From Thozetella sp. PMI_491 (Eukaryota; Ascomycota; Sordariomycetes; Chaetosphaeriales; Chaetosphaeriaceae), in contig MU270036.1 of the NCBI GenBank assembly GCA_021432635.1, forward strand, positions 336,182 through 400,181: a DNA stretch of 64,000 bases, in the 5' to 3' direction. Numbering within the stretch: the first letter of the stretch is position 1; every line of letters starts with the position of its first letter. Positions 12,445 through 23,881 of this stretch are shown here, one piece after another. Under the pieces are notes generated by a model, which made no database searches, was not told the DNA's origin, and saw only the letters and a program-made list of their open reading frames with translations. A program made the position numbers and the translations under genes.

Positions 12445-14611
12445 TCAAAAGGCAATACCGATGCCTGTGAAGCCAGGATGCCTAGCTCCGGCGTCGAAAA
12501 GAAAGTTAAGAGCGCCAAGAGACCGACCATAGTTCTCGCCGTCCCCCCGGCCCAGGCCGGCTTGTTCGTACTGCTCGACGGCGAGGCCTATTGCCGACTC
12601 GCCACGGAGATTCTTCGCGTAGATATCAATCCCGGCCTTTATTAGGTGCTGCACGACGTGCGGCCGGTGCGACTTTACGGCATGGTGCAGCGGCGTGTTG
12701 CCCTCGTGGTCGCGGAGCTTCATGCTTGCGCCATGCTTGGCTAGCATCGTCAGGCCGGCGACCACGAAGTCCTCGGTCACCTCGCGCATGTTGATGACAG
12801 TCATAATGACGGTCTGGTGGGCGATGTTGTAACAGTTCGGGTCGATGCCGTCCGTGAGGTAGAGCTCGAGGCGGTCCCAGAACTGGTCGCGCTCGTGGGT
12901 CTTGGAGATGGCGTTCCGCAGGTCCGCGTTGCAGTCCATCAAATCTAAGAAGTCGTGCATCACGCTGCCCGTGGAGGCGTGGGGGACGCTGCCGGACGAT
13001 ACAAGGCCGTCGTAGATCTGGCGAAACTTGGATAGGACAGAGTGGGTGGTCCAGATTTCCAGCAGGTTGCTGGAGCTGAGGCTTCCGCGCCGGAGAAGTG
13101 CTTCTTGGCCGTGAAGGAACCCGAGAAGAGACTCTTTACTGACAGATGACGCAATGGTCGTCACCACGTCCGGTGTTGGCGGGTAAAACAGGACGTCTGA
13201 TTTGTAGTTCAGCAGGCCGCGGAGGAGGTAGACGAGCCCCTGATACAGAGGCGCGGACCGCGGGGGAGTTTCTCGGTCGGGAAGAAGAGATGCAAAAAAG
13301 GTCAGCCCGCCCAAGTTGTGTGACTTGAACCGATATCCCGCCCAGCAAGCTCGATGAACGAGTGTGGCGAACTCGCCAGCGTCCGCGATATGAGAACCTT
13401 CCGGAAGAGCTTTCCGAATACGATGAGCCAATACATGCAAAAAAGTATCGCCATCAATGTTTTGCACGTTCATCAAGGAAGGCGTGACATTTTCAGTCAG
13501 GGTTCGCAGAACGGCGTGGTCTGGCGCCCAGCGTGCAATCATGTGCAGGGCCGTTTCGTTCCACACATCTCGCCCGCTGGACAGCTCGTGGGCGGTCAAT
13601 TGGATGGAATTGGTAACCGCATGCGACGTCCTCTGGTGAATACAGTTTATTTGGTGTTGACAGCACAAGGATATGATCTTTCGGTTGCGTCCATGGACCG
13701 AATTTTCGTCGTCTAGTGGTAGCACGGGAGGCGGCGCGAAGAGTACGGACCGGCTGGGTTCCCTGGGAGTCTGGGAAACCACGGAGCGTCGGAGAGAGAC
13801 ACGGCTAAGGAGGCTGCGTATCTCTAGCAAGACCGACATAGATGGGCCATCGGACGAGGACCTAGACAGCTTCGCACGAACCCAGGAGAGACGCACGGAC
13901 TTGTGCAACGGTTGCGTCGCCTTAAGATCGTCGGCGGCGATGCTAGAGCGCGCGGATTCCAGATTTGCGGCGCCAAGCCGCGAAGCGGCATCAGGAGCCT
14001 CGAGCTGCGCGAGGGCTTGCCTCGTTGCGTCGTCGAGGATAGCCGAGGAGCGCGAATCCCTGCTGGCTGCGGCATGGGCCCGACCCGGCGGCCTTGAGCG
14101 GGCTTTCTGGACGCGGCCGCCCCTGACCGAGCGAAAGCAGGCAACCCGGTTCCTAGCAACCTCGCGGTTACGCGGTCGGAGGCCATGATAGCCATGTGCC
14201 AAGAGTTTCTTCAGCTGATACTGCGTGGAGCGAACCTCGGACTGCGGTGCTGCTGCGGCTTCATTGTTCGCGAGGCTATATGGAGTAAGCTCCCTGAGCA
14301 CGGGGGTTGCAGGATTATGAGCCGTAGAGAACGTACCTACCAACGCCTTCTTCTAGCCTCGCGAGGGCAGTCAGCAGTTTGCTTATCTGCTGCGTGTTTA
14401 ATGTCGCCTCGTCTGTGTAAAGGTACAGCCGTATAAGACGCCGCTGCATGATCGGCAGTTGCCAGATGCGACGAGCAGTTGCAGGTCGGCCGCGACGTCT
14501 ACCCGGCTCAAGGGCTATAGAATCCCGGTCCTCCGGCGGACTCACGGAGCTCCAAAGAGGCGAATTTTGAGGACTCCTGTCCGTAAAACCAATAGCAGCC
14601 GCCATCTGCAT
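12445..14611 (-). CDS. Ankyrin-repeat protein with N-terminal fungal helical domain
   Basis: Two exons, 14611-14337 and 14293-12445, give about 707 residues. The intron is short (43 bp, or 61 bp if the next AG at 14277-14276 is used; both keep frame). The N-terminal block RRIWQLPIMQRRLIRLYLYT, followed after the intron by STQYQLKKLL and GLRPRNREVARNR, matches a fungal domain often joined to ankyrin or HET-type regions; I recall the pattern but not a firm name. Ankyrin-like units (NETALHMIARWAPDHAVL, DGDTFLHVLA, GNTPLHHAVKSHRPHVVQHL) lie in the middle and near the C-terminus. The middle is charged and low in complexity. The start is uncertain: 14611 is the first in-frame ATG after a stop, but an upstream exon is possible. 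Function unknown; likely protein-protein interaction. Confidence 0.75.
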
Positions 14612-16265
14612 TCCCAGATCATCAGACGCAAGTGGAGGGGACGAGGAGGTTAAAGTAGAGAGGATTGGCTCCGAAGGATACGATAAGCGCACCGAGGGCA
14701 GCACACTCAATGCTGTTCATATTACGGAGACGCCCAGGTCCAAGGCTATGGGTGGGACAAGCAGACGGCTTTAAACCTGAGCAACACCAGCCATTCTTTC
14801 GACGGCCATACGAGGCAGCCAGGCTAACGCGCGATGGGGTAAAGCGTATCAAGAGCATCAAACAGCTGGCAGCACAAAATGTGCTTCTGCAGCACCGGCC
14901 ACAGAAACGCAAAAAATATGAGCCAATCATGGGGCATGACATCTTGGCTAGGCAAGCGTTGAGGGCAACAAGCGACAGGCCGAATTTATGCGTCGTTATC
15001 GCCCCGATAGCCTGCATGCACGCTAATTGCCCGACAACAATGTCAGCACCGCAGAGGCGAGTATTGTCGGTGAGCCTCAATATGAAAGAACTACGCATAT
15101 CCAACCTAGCCGTCAGAGACTTCTAGCTCCTGGTCTGTCGCCGGCGGTTCAAACGTTATCGCCAAGTACGGAAAGCCGCGACGGGTATGGTGCTAAGATG
15201 ACGCTCGAGTAGACTGGGTGGGTTAGGGGAATTCCCAGCGGAGATTCCTGGAGGAGCATGGAAGGGACGGCGAGGCGGCCATTGTGAACAAAGTTCAGCC
15301 ACGTCCCCCGGTTGTCTTTGTCAAGCTCACGGCAAGCCAAAGCCGCCGCCCAGTTGGAGGGCTCGCAAGAAGCAAAACCGCATGATACTTGGTGTACGGC
15401 CCGAGTTGTTCGTTGGATAGGCCATTTTGCGCGCGAAAAGTAGCCCCGCTCTTACCCCAACGAAGTCCTCTCTAAGGAAGGTAGGTGGCCGGGCGGGTGG
15501 GGGGGAGGGATGACGGTTATTTGGACACCTAGGCAGCTACAAGGCTGACCGAGAGAGTCCACCCGCCAACTGCTGAGAGCTGCTCCTACACCGCCGCCGG
15601 AAATACCAATCTTGGCAAAGTCCCAGAAGCTCTCCCGGTTCGCATTTGAAGGCGGCCCCCATGGCTGACCACACTTCATCAAATCTCGTAGACCGCTATG
15701 CGCCCTAATTGTACCCTAATGCGAAGATTTTGGCAGGCACAAATCAGCGATTGTCAATGGCGTTCGATCAGCGGTCAGGTCAAGCGCATTTGGGACGCCA
15801 CCGTCCAGTTTTTTCGTGGCGAAGCCGCTCAACACGAGCCCCCGCTGGCCTTGAACGCATAAAGAATGTCCGCCACGTCATCCATGTCCCACGCACCTTA
15901 GGGCGGTTGCCAAACCCTTCGCGGAAGGCTCGGAGCCCTTGTCGACCATTTCGCCCCGATGTACTGCAGGGCAACCAGTGCGGCTTCAATCTCAGCCGGG
16001 CGTCGATTTTTTGCGTCCCACGCCGCTAGCGGACTCGACAGAGAACGCAAATAAAACAACCCATGATGGCCAGGTGCGGACTCAGTCAATGTGGTGTCGA
16101 ATTTTTGCGTGCTGCGTTCTTCAGGGGGGAAGAGAGGGCAAGAGACGACACGAAGATAGCAATCGAGCAGGATAAATAGATGTTCACGATGTGCTCCATC
16201 GAAGGTGGACGCGCGTGATGTCGTCAACTTCTTCGGGCATTTACACCTGAAAACGGGCAGTAGTG
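14612..16265. other. Intergenic with minus-strand coding-like islands
   Basis: About 1.65 kb. Minus-strand peptide islands look non-random: FYLRSLSSPLAAWDAKNR and EIEAALVALQYIGAKW (about 15940-16100), WDMDDVADILYAFKASGG (about 15835-15895), and ALACRELDKDNRGTWLNF (about 15290-15345). They lie in different frames, with no splice pattern that links them, so this may be a decayed or poorly resolved minus-strand gene. A G-rich run sits at about 15490-15510. Confidence 0.3.
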
Positions 16266-17150
16266 ATGAATGATTACCTGGCCTCTGAAATGCCTTACTC
16301 TAGCCTCGGCGATTTCAACGCTTCAGGAGAGTTCCCTTTCAGTTATGATGTGGCAAATATCGGTCTCTTCGGCCACCTCGACTGCCCTTGCCATAATATA
16401 AATATCTTCCGTGATGAGCCTAGTATTCACCTCCAGAATGCTATGCCTTCCGACTCATTACTCGTGGCGGATTTTACTCGGCCCCAGACTTTCCCGATTT
16501 ATACTACCGCTCTCTGGCCACCTACATTATCAAGTAGAGCCGCTTCAAACTCCTCCCCGACCGCAACGTCCAATGCCAACACTCTCATAAACACATGGGA
16601 ACTCATGCAAATTAAATACCCTCATGATTTGGAGAGCCTCGAGATTGAGGAGAGTCCCTCCACCATCAATCCAAGGAAGCTCCAGAGTGGCTTGGATATC
16701 ACCGCAAGCCCTATGGATCCATCAGAGCTGGAGCAGATGGCGAACCTCTTGTCGGGAGGCAGGCTATCTCTAACAGAACCCGGTGCTCCCGCAAGTTTAA
16801 TGTGCAGCTTTTGCACCAAGTCTTTCGCGACACACACCCGACGAAGGTAAGCTCTCCCGATGAGGCACCCTCAGATATCGCAGCTCCCACCTAGCCTGCA
16901 ACTAATCCCGTGGCGCAGGCAACATGAGAGAACTCACACCAAGTCACACATCTGTGCGAAATGTCAATCCCGATTCCCAGAAGCACGAGACCTGTACAGG
17001 CATTTATGGGTCAAGCATGCTGGGTATGCTAAGAGCAAGAATATTCCGTCGGAGAGGCGTTCATGTCCGGTCCGTGACTGCAGCTATAGGGGCAGGCGGG
17101 ATAACGTGGCTCGGCACAAGAAGTTGGTGCATAAGGAGTTAAGGCTATGA
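16266..17150 (+). CDS. C2H2 zinc-finger protein (three fingers)
   Basis: Exons 16266-16846 and 16919-17150 (72-bp intron) encode 270 residues. Three C-terminal C2H2 fingers are seen: finger 1 (CSFC...HERTH) is split by the intron inside its helix, finger 2 is CAKC with x12 then HLWVKH, and finger 3 is CPVRDC with x12 then HKKLVH. The first 180 residues are Ser/Thr/Pro-rich with acidic patches, as in activation regions. The frame opens with GTG at 16263; the ATG at 16266 is the start. A nuclear DNA-binding regulator is likely; its targets are unknown. It lies next to the NLR gene but no link can be shown. Confidence 0.85.
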
Positions 17151-18125
17151 GGTTTAAGCTTCTGCTGCAATCGTTCATCCTAGCAACAAGTACATCGCGA
17201 GCTGTAGTAGAGCTTATAGAAAAATAAGAGGTAAAACTCGTGGAGATTTTGTTAAGGAAACTAGTTCGAAAATAAGGGATATTAATGGAAGATATTGAAG
17301 GTTATTAAATACTTTAAGGCGTTTATTGGAACCGAGGAGATGTGGTGGATATTTCTTCGCCCAGCGCAACGCCGGCTAGGAAGGGTAACGTGGTGATCTA
17401 GACCCTGACCAGACTGGGCCATATGGCTTAGCCCGTGTATAAGTATATGGCAGAGAGGGCCCTTACGCGTGGAAGGGGGAAAAGTAAGGTTTTTACCATC
17501 TTTAATCTTTAATCTTTAACCACGTTCGTTTCTTTGGACAAGATCAACCAAAACCACTTCGTACGATCATTAAAGGGCCTTGTCTCATACCTTTATTACA
17601 CTTGTGCGCCTTAGGCTTACACTAGTTTGTCCGGAGGGGTTAGGGCTGGGGTGTTGAGGTATGGTTGTAATATTCCGCTGTATTAGGTGATGTGGATACG
17701 AGGAAGTATCTCAGCCATCTCCGACCTATTGTGGATAATCTTTAGGAAATATGCGGCTTTACGCTTCGCTCCGAGCCGTATTTTACTAGCTCAGAGCTAT
17801 TAGACGAGTGGGCCTTAATCCGTTATAGAGCAGTCAGAGACTAAGGAACACCCAATAGTTACACGCTTTATCTTCCTCGCATAGTACCTCGGGACTTGCA
17901 TGTTTAGCCAGGCTATCTCTTCACGTCAGTGTCCCCTTCTGATTGGTGTCGATTCTACAGGGGTGGTGGCAGGCCGTACTCCCTTATTGGCTCAGCCTTT
18001 CTCCGAGGTTGACGAATAGTGCTACAATCTTCACGACCCCTCTTCTTCGGCAGGCTTCACGTCTTCCACCCGACTCAATGCGACGAGGAATTTGACATCT
18101 AGCTCTCTGGCGGCTGACAACCGCT
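17151..18125. other. AT-rich intergenic block, possible old repeat
   Basis: Nearly 1 kb with no gene. It is rich in TA and TAA steps and contains a short CTTTAAT-type triple repeat at about 17500-17520 and a TATA-like GTATAAGTATATGG at about 17435. The texture is that of decayed repeat DNA, possibly an old LTR-type remnant, but no ends or coding parts are visible. Confidence 0.3.
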
Positions 18126-21100
18126 ATGGCTTCCTTCGCGCTCACAAAGGCGGCGCAGCTGAAACCGGAACTTCGACTTGCCCAGGCTGTGTCTGAGTTT
18201 GAGGCGGAGCTATCCGCTGACAAGAAGAACGAGTTCAGGACAGAGAGAGAACGATCTTGCAGGTCGCCGCCGGATATAGAGCACGTAATGCGGCTCACGG
18301 CCGAGATTGACCGCCAGGCGACGCGAAAATTCGGCAGCGGGGGACGCTGTTTCGGGCCCCGCATGACCAACATCCTCCAGTCCATCCAGCAGTTCGCCGC
18401 GCTGGGAGACATCATCATTGGTGGCTCTCAGAACCTCATTGCTTGTGGTGTCTGGACGCTTGTGCGCATGACTCTACTAGTTTGTCCCCCTCGGGTCTGT
18501 CCTTGCCTCCCTCCTCTTAGCTAACCACCGGCCCGCTCGTGTTAGTGGGTGACCCGTAACTCGTCGCATGTGGAGAAGTTGTCAATGTTGCTTATGACCG
18601 CCGGCAGATCGGCACCTCGTTATCAGAGAATGGCGTTACTCTATTCAAGGTCCAAAACTCTGCAGTCGTATCTGTGCGAATATTTCATTGTCATTGTTCG
18701 TCTCTGCCAGGCCCTGTTGAAGGCGGTCAAGAAGTCTATGCTGGGGCAGTTGCTCTCCTTTCCCAGCGACTCGGAGCTTGCTGCATACCAGTCCGACCTG
18801 GAAAGGTGGGCTACCTCCATTAAGGAGGAGGTCACTCTTCTAATGGGGCAGGATATCAACGAGCAAGTGCCTCGTTTCAAATCTCTGTCGAAATTCTCGG
18901 AAGCAGAGTCGCATCGTCGAATGCTCAAGGCGCGTATGCGTGTGCTCGATTCCTGCTCAACATATGACCAGCAGGCGACATGGAAAGAAATACGAAAGAA
19001 AGGTACTGCCACCTTATTCAACCAGTCCCCGAAATACAGCCAATGGAGGGCCGAAACACACTCTTCCACCCTAGTATACTCAGGGAAGCTTGGATCTGGA
19101 AAGTCGGTTCTTCTTGCCAATATCGTCGACGACCTGCACCTCTTTGCTAAGGATTCCAAGAGCCTGGTGGCCTATTTCTTCTGCCGCCACGATGACTCGG
19201 TCAGCCTCAGCTCACGCACGGCTCTAGGGAGTCTGGCTCGCCAGCTGCTCCGCTCGGTGCCTGATCTCACCGCCGTGGAAGGGCTACTAGGTGATACCCA
19301 ATCGACACTGGATATAGATGGACTCATCGAAATGCTGAAACGGGGCCTGACGTCTCAACAAAGAGTCTATATTATTTTAGATGGCCTCGACGAGTGCAGC
19401 AGGGCGGAAAAGCGGGCTCTGATTAAGCAGCTGATCAACATACAAAGTATATGCACGGCTCTCCTCTGTCTCACATTCCGATCGGATGCCAACAACGTGC
19501 CGGGACTGAGAGCAGCCAAGTTTAAAGACCCGGTCATTCTGGAAATTCCTGACGACAATCCGGATATCGCAAGTTTTATCAATGCCGAGCTGCAGGATTG
19601 CATAGAATCCGGAAGATTGACGGTGCGGGACCCTGCAATTGTCATCGAAATCGAGGATGCGCTCCTCGCGGGTGCCCAAGGAATGTTCCTCTGGGTAGCT
19701 CTACAGATTGTGTCTCTTTGTTTAGCTACGACAGACGCCGCCATACGCCTGGCCCTGAAGGATCTTCCCAAGGATCTCCCAGAAACATTCTCTAGAATCA
19801 TACAGCGGGCCGGGGGGCAGGAAGAGCTCCAAATGCGGATCCTGCAGGTCATCACCGTGGCCCACAGACCCTTGTCCTCAGGGGAGCTTCGAGAAGCCTT
19901 GAGCGTGTCTCCAGGAGACAATGTTTGGCGTCCAGATAATCTGCTGAATGATATCTTCTCTGCGCTGGCGTACTGCGGGGGCCTCATCTCAGTGGAGGAA
20001 GAAGAGCAAACTGTGCGCCTAGTGCATCACAGCGCCAAACAGTTCCTGCTAGGCGGCTTTGGCCCCACGAACACTCCTATGTTCACTTCCGAGGATGCAA
20101 ACGGGTACATGGCGGCCATAATTGTCACGTACCTCAACTACGGCGTGTTTGATACACAGATATCAACCACAGTGGTCCCGCAGCTCAACGCTCGCGCCGC
20201 ACCGGCTAAAGTGCTTCGCTCGCTAGATGCCTCGAGCACCTCCCGGCTAGCGCTGAGGCTCCTAAGATCGCGAAGACAACATGATTACGACATGGGGAAA
20301 ATCCTTGCCGACGCGAGTACCCAGTTCAAGTCCGCACCTGTGCATCAGTTTCTATTTTACTCGTACGCGAAGTTGTTCTGGTTCCACCACGCCCCTTATA
20401 TTCCCGAACAGGAACCGGCACTGGCCGGTCTCTTGCGCCGCGTGGTCGAGATACACGGGAACGCTATGCTACCATGGAATACCAAACTAAACGGACCATG
20501 GATTCAAGGCTTGGAGCACCAAAATCTCGTTTTCGCCGAGCTATGTCTGAGTATGGGCGCCGATGTTAACCGGCAAGACGAGCTGACGGGTGACACACCG
20601 TTGTCTCTAGTCGCTAAGACTGGGAGTGAGCCTATCGCGCGTCTACTCCTCAAGCACGGAGCCTCAATCGATTCACAGCGCAAAGATGGCATGGTACCCT
20701 TGTCCGTGGCCGCTTTGCACGGCCATCGAACTGTTGTGGCACTGCTGCTCGAGAAGGGGGCAGAGCTCACGAGCTACGATCAGAAAAGACGGACGCCTCT
20801 GTTTCATGCTGTCAGTTTGAACGCAAACACCGACATCGTCGAAATGATGCTACAGCACGGCAAAGTTCGCACTCAAGAAATCAATGAACCGGATTCCTTG
20901 AGGGTACCAGTCCTGTCGCTAGCCGTGATGAACGGTGACGAGCGAACTGTCGAGCTTCTCCTCAAGTATGGCGCGCTTTGCGACTTCCCTGGCTCATCAG
21001 CTGATGTCAGGACACCGATCTACGAGGCGTCTGCGCGTGGATATATTTCAATTCTCGACGCCATGGTGAAACGAGGTGCCTTCATAGCTAGCCTCGAATC

Positions 21101-22499
21101 AACGCTCTTGTATGCTTCCTCACGTGGGCGAGCCAATTTAGTGGAGGTGTTGCTGGAGAACGGTGTGTCCCCAAACTACAGAGACAGCAACGGAAATTTC
21201 GCCCTCATCCTGGCCGTGGAGAGCCCTACTTTGTTCGATGTTCGCGTTCTGCGTCTGTTGCTTGAGAGCGGTGCAGATGTCGAGTCATTCACTCATGGTC
21301 GCAGAACATCCTTGATGCAGGCTAGCAAAAGGGGAATCCTGGAAGCTGTTGAGATATTACTCCAGTACGGTGCTTCACCTGATTGGCAGGACTCTATTGG
21401 GCAGACGGCGTTATCCGAAGCCGCCAGCCTTGGACATAATTCCATCGTCAAGCTCCTGCTTGATAATGGTGCTAACATCTATTCAAGAGACTCCTATGGC
21501 CAGACGCCGCTATTTAAGGCTGCCAGTCGTGGACTTGATACCATCGTCAAGCTTCTACTTGATCGTGGCGTTCTAGCTGATTCAAATGACGGTGTTGGCC
21601 ACACTGGACTGATTGAGGCCGCTACTCGTGGGCATAGTTCCGTCGTCAAGCTCCTGCTCGCTCGCGGTGTTCCAGCCGATTCGAAAGACGCTTTTGGCCA
21701 GACTGGTCTAATTGAGGCCATCGGCGGCAGACATGGTCTTGCTGTCCAGGTTCTGCTTGAATGCGGTGTTTCAGCCAATTCAAAGAACTCTTCTGGTAGC
21801 ACGGCGCTGATAGTGGCCGCCAGCCTTGGAAGTGCTATCATTGTCCAGCTTCTGCTTGATAATGGTGCTATGGGCGATTCAAAGGAAGGCAAGGCGGCTC
21901 TAATCGAGGCTGCCAGTCGTGGACATGATACCGTCGTCAAGCTTCTGCTTGATAATGGTGCTATGAGCGATCCAAAGGAAGGCAAGACGGCGCTAATCAA
22001 GGCTTCCAGTGATGGACATGATACCGTCGTCAAGCTTCTGCTTGATCATGGTGTTGCAGTCGATTCGAAAGACTCTGCTGGCAAAACGGCGCTGACATTG
22101 GCCGCCAGGAGTAGACAACGGTCCGTCGTCAAGCTTCTACTCGATCGTGGTGTAGAGGTTCCGCTCGAGGTGCCCTGGGCTACGTCGGTCTCAGGAGAAC
22201 CTGCTATTGCCGATCTTCTACTTGGGAAGGGCACGGTTTTTGATCCAGAGTTCTTTTCCTGGAGTGCTTCCGAAATCTCCAGACGTTTTTTTGCGGATTA
22301 TGAATGGAGTGGAATTTCAGATTCGCAGGCCCCAGCTATAGTGATCCAAAAATTGCTTGGTATTGGCATGGACCCTGCATGGACAGATCGACAAGGTCGA
22401 TCGCTTCATTTCTGGGCTTTGCAGATGGGTATCACCGAAGTTGCGACATTACTAACTTACAATGGCGCTACGCTTAACTCGGTGGACTTAAGTGGCTAA
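18126..22499 (+). CDS. DUF7708-NACHT-ankyrin NLR-like protein
   Basis: Exon 1 is 18126-18479, the intron is 66 bp, and exon 2 is 18546-22499, giving 1,435 residues. Order of parts: an N-terminal DUF7708-type helical domain (about 60-230, with QQFAALGDIIIGGSQNL and SAPRYQRMALLYSRSK), a NACHT NTPase (Walker A GKLGSGKS at about 298-305, Walker B IILDGLDEC at about 394-402), a helical linker with LVHHSAKQFLLG, then about 18-20 ankyrin repeats from about 777 to the end. NACHT-ankyrin proteins are fungal counterparts of NLR immune receptors: nucleotide binding drives oligomerisation and the repeats sense the ligand. Units 9-17 are very alike. The frame stops inside a repeat (NSVDLSG), so the original C-terminus may have been longer. 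No effector domain (HET, lipase) is fused at the N-terminus. Confidence 0.93.
21390..22160 (+). repeat. Near-identical tandem ankyrin coding repeats
   Basis: Inside the NLR gene, units of 93 or 99 bp (31 or 33 codons) follow head to tail and share the core VVKLLLDNGA. The closest pair starts at about 21895 and 21988; both carry GHDTVVKLLLD with nearly the same DNA, including the GTCGTCAAGCTTCTGCTTGAT block. Neighbouring units differ mainly at surface-loop codons. Confidence 0.85.
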
Positions 22500-22829
22500 A
22501 TAACGTCTGGATAATACTTTGATTCGACATCGTGCAATTCTTATTCACTTATATCTCTATATCTCAGCACAGCCACCTCAAACAGAATAATTTTAACCAC
22601 ATCTTCTCTAAGTCCCTTTAATAAAGAACCTAATGTTGATATATCATCATAATAAGTCATCGACTAAAGGCCTTATTATTAAATGTTGAAGAAAACTAAT
22701 AACGAAAGGATGAAAGTTTACTTCATATATAAACTCTAAAAAGAGCTTTATAATATCTGCCCTTTAAGGGGTTCTGGCTGTAAACAGAGTGCGAGGCACT
22801 CCTAGAAGCGGACTACTTTAACCTCGTAC
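22500..22829. other. AT-rich spacer after NLR gene
   Basis: About 330 bp, strongly AT-rich with ATAATAA-type runs. No coding signal. It includes the NLR 3' end. Confidence 0.4.
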
Positions 22830-23110
22830 CTGCCCAATAGCTTTCCCATTCTCTTTGATGTCGCAGAAGAAATCTGGTACCGTGTCACCACTGCCACGTC
22901 TAAAGATTCTCTCGCGGTCTCCTTGAATGGGACGCAGATCTTCAACGTTTCACTATCATCCTACCCTACCGCTGCGGGTGGTTCTACGGGCTTGTTTGGC
23001 TTCGGAGCATATCAGGATCAGGTTGCGTACTACCGCAACGTCCAAGACTATGACACAGCCAACGGCTCAACCATATACACCGACACGCTTACAACTGACT
23101 GTATATATCT
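22830..23110 (+). pseudogene. Glycoside hydrolase fragment (rhamnosidase-like)
   Basis: An open stretch with AEEIWYRVTTATSKDSLAVS, NGTQIFNVSLSSY, STGLFGFGAYQDQVAYYRNV and YDTANGSTIYTDTLT resembles the N-terminal jelly-roll/LamG-like region of fungal GH78 alpha-L-rhamnosidases, where such FGFG(A)xQDQ...VRNV and 'NGT.LYTN' patterns occur. There is no start codon context, a stop lies just upstream, and no catalytic domain follows, so it is a detached piece of a lost gene. The match is from memory; another secreted glycosidase with the same fold is possible. Confidence 0.5.
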
Positions 23111-23542
23111 CGAGTTTGGAGTCCAATCTAATTCCCAGTCCGTGTCTCAACGGTCCCAACTTTTTCTTAGTCATGCGTTCTCGGCCTGCTGTCGAGCTGG
23201 TCGAATAGGAGTTCCTCATCACATCCTGGCTCATCTTAAATGCGGGATCGTCCGACACAATGATGGCAATGCAGTCCACTGTCATTAAATTTTGTTGTTG
23301 CTTTCCCTCACAGGTCAAATATACTAGTCTTCAAGTGTTGGCTAAAAGAGAGTCCAGAAGAAAAGATTGTGCCGTGCTAGCAGTAATCGAGGCAGCTAAG
23401 TCTGACGCCAGATCTCACAGGTTTGGCAATCAGGTAACATGGCCAACAGAAAGAGGCCATCGGTCAGACGAGTGTGTAACCTCGTCATCCATGTATCCCG
23501 CCATTTTGGGGGTTTTCAGTCGTAATTCTCCCGTAACTGCGC
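23111..23542. other. Spacer
   Basis: Following the glycosidase fragment, the frame stays open to 23288 but loses protein character. Otherwise nothing is seen before the 3' end of the secreted-protein gene. Confidence 0.4.
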
Positions 23543-23881
23543 TTACAGCTCCCTGCCGATGAACGAAAGCGCACCCGTACCGCAGTCGGTAATGGGCTCA
23601 CAGTCACTAGTACCCGGAACCGTAAAGTTTTGGCACTGAACCTGACAGGTAGTGTCTGAGAACAGGAGGACCTCAACGGAAGCTGCCTCAAGAGTGGTGG
23701 ACACAAAGCTAAGGAAGGGAAGGCCGACGTCGATATTTTGGCAACCGGTGCCGACGTTTGAGTCGACTTCGTTACGCGAGCAGGTACTGTCCTGGAAGAA
23801 CTCAATCGCGCCAAACTGAGCACAGGCGTACGGGATAGTGGCAAAAGCCGTGATAAGGACTATAGCATCGAGTGATAGCAT
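23543..23881 (-). CDS. Small secreted six-cysteine protein
   Basis: A single exon of 112 residues. A hydrophobic leader ending IPYACA predicts signal peptidase cleavage at about 21/22. The mature part of about 91 residues has six cysteines (STC, GC, TTC, VQC, SDC, TDC), enough for three disulfides, and one Asn-glycosylation site (NFT). It is acidic and has no known fold that I recognise. Size, signal peptide and cysteine content fit the broad class of fungal small secreted proteins, which includes effectors and surface proteins; the function is not known. The minus-strand ATG at 23881 is the only sensible start. Confidence 0.8.
   Translation of the reverse strand: MLSLDAIVLITAFATIPYACAQFGAIEFFQDSTCSRNEVDSNVGTGCQNIDVGLPFLSFVSTTLEAASVEVLLFSDTTCQVQCQNFTVPGTSDCEPITDCGTGALSFIGREL

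Noticed and set aside
13673-14188. 171-codon plus-strand frame, Arg/Ser-rich
   Set aside because: Antisense of the charged middle of the ankyrin protein; composition explained by it.
14622-15104. 160-codon minus-strand frame upstream of the ankyrin gene
   Set aside because: It overlaps an equally long plus-strand frame at 14665-15126, has no domain, and no splice joins it well to the ankyrin gene.
21494-22033. 179-codon minus-strand frame with repeats
   Set aside because: Antisense of the ankyrin repeats.
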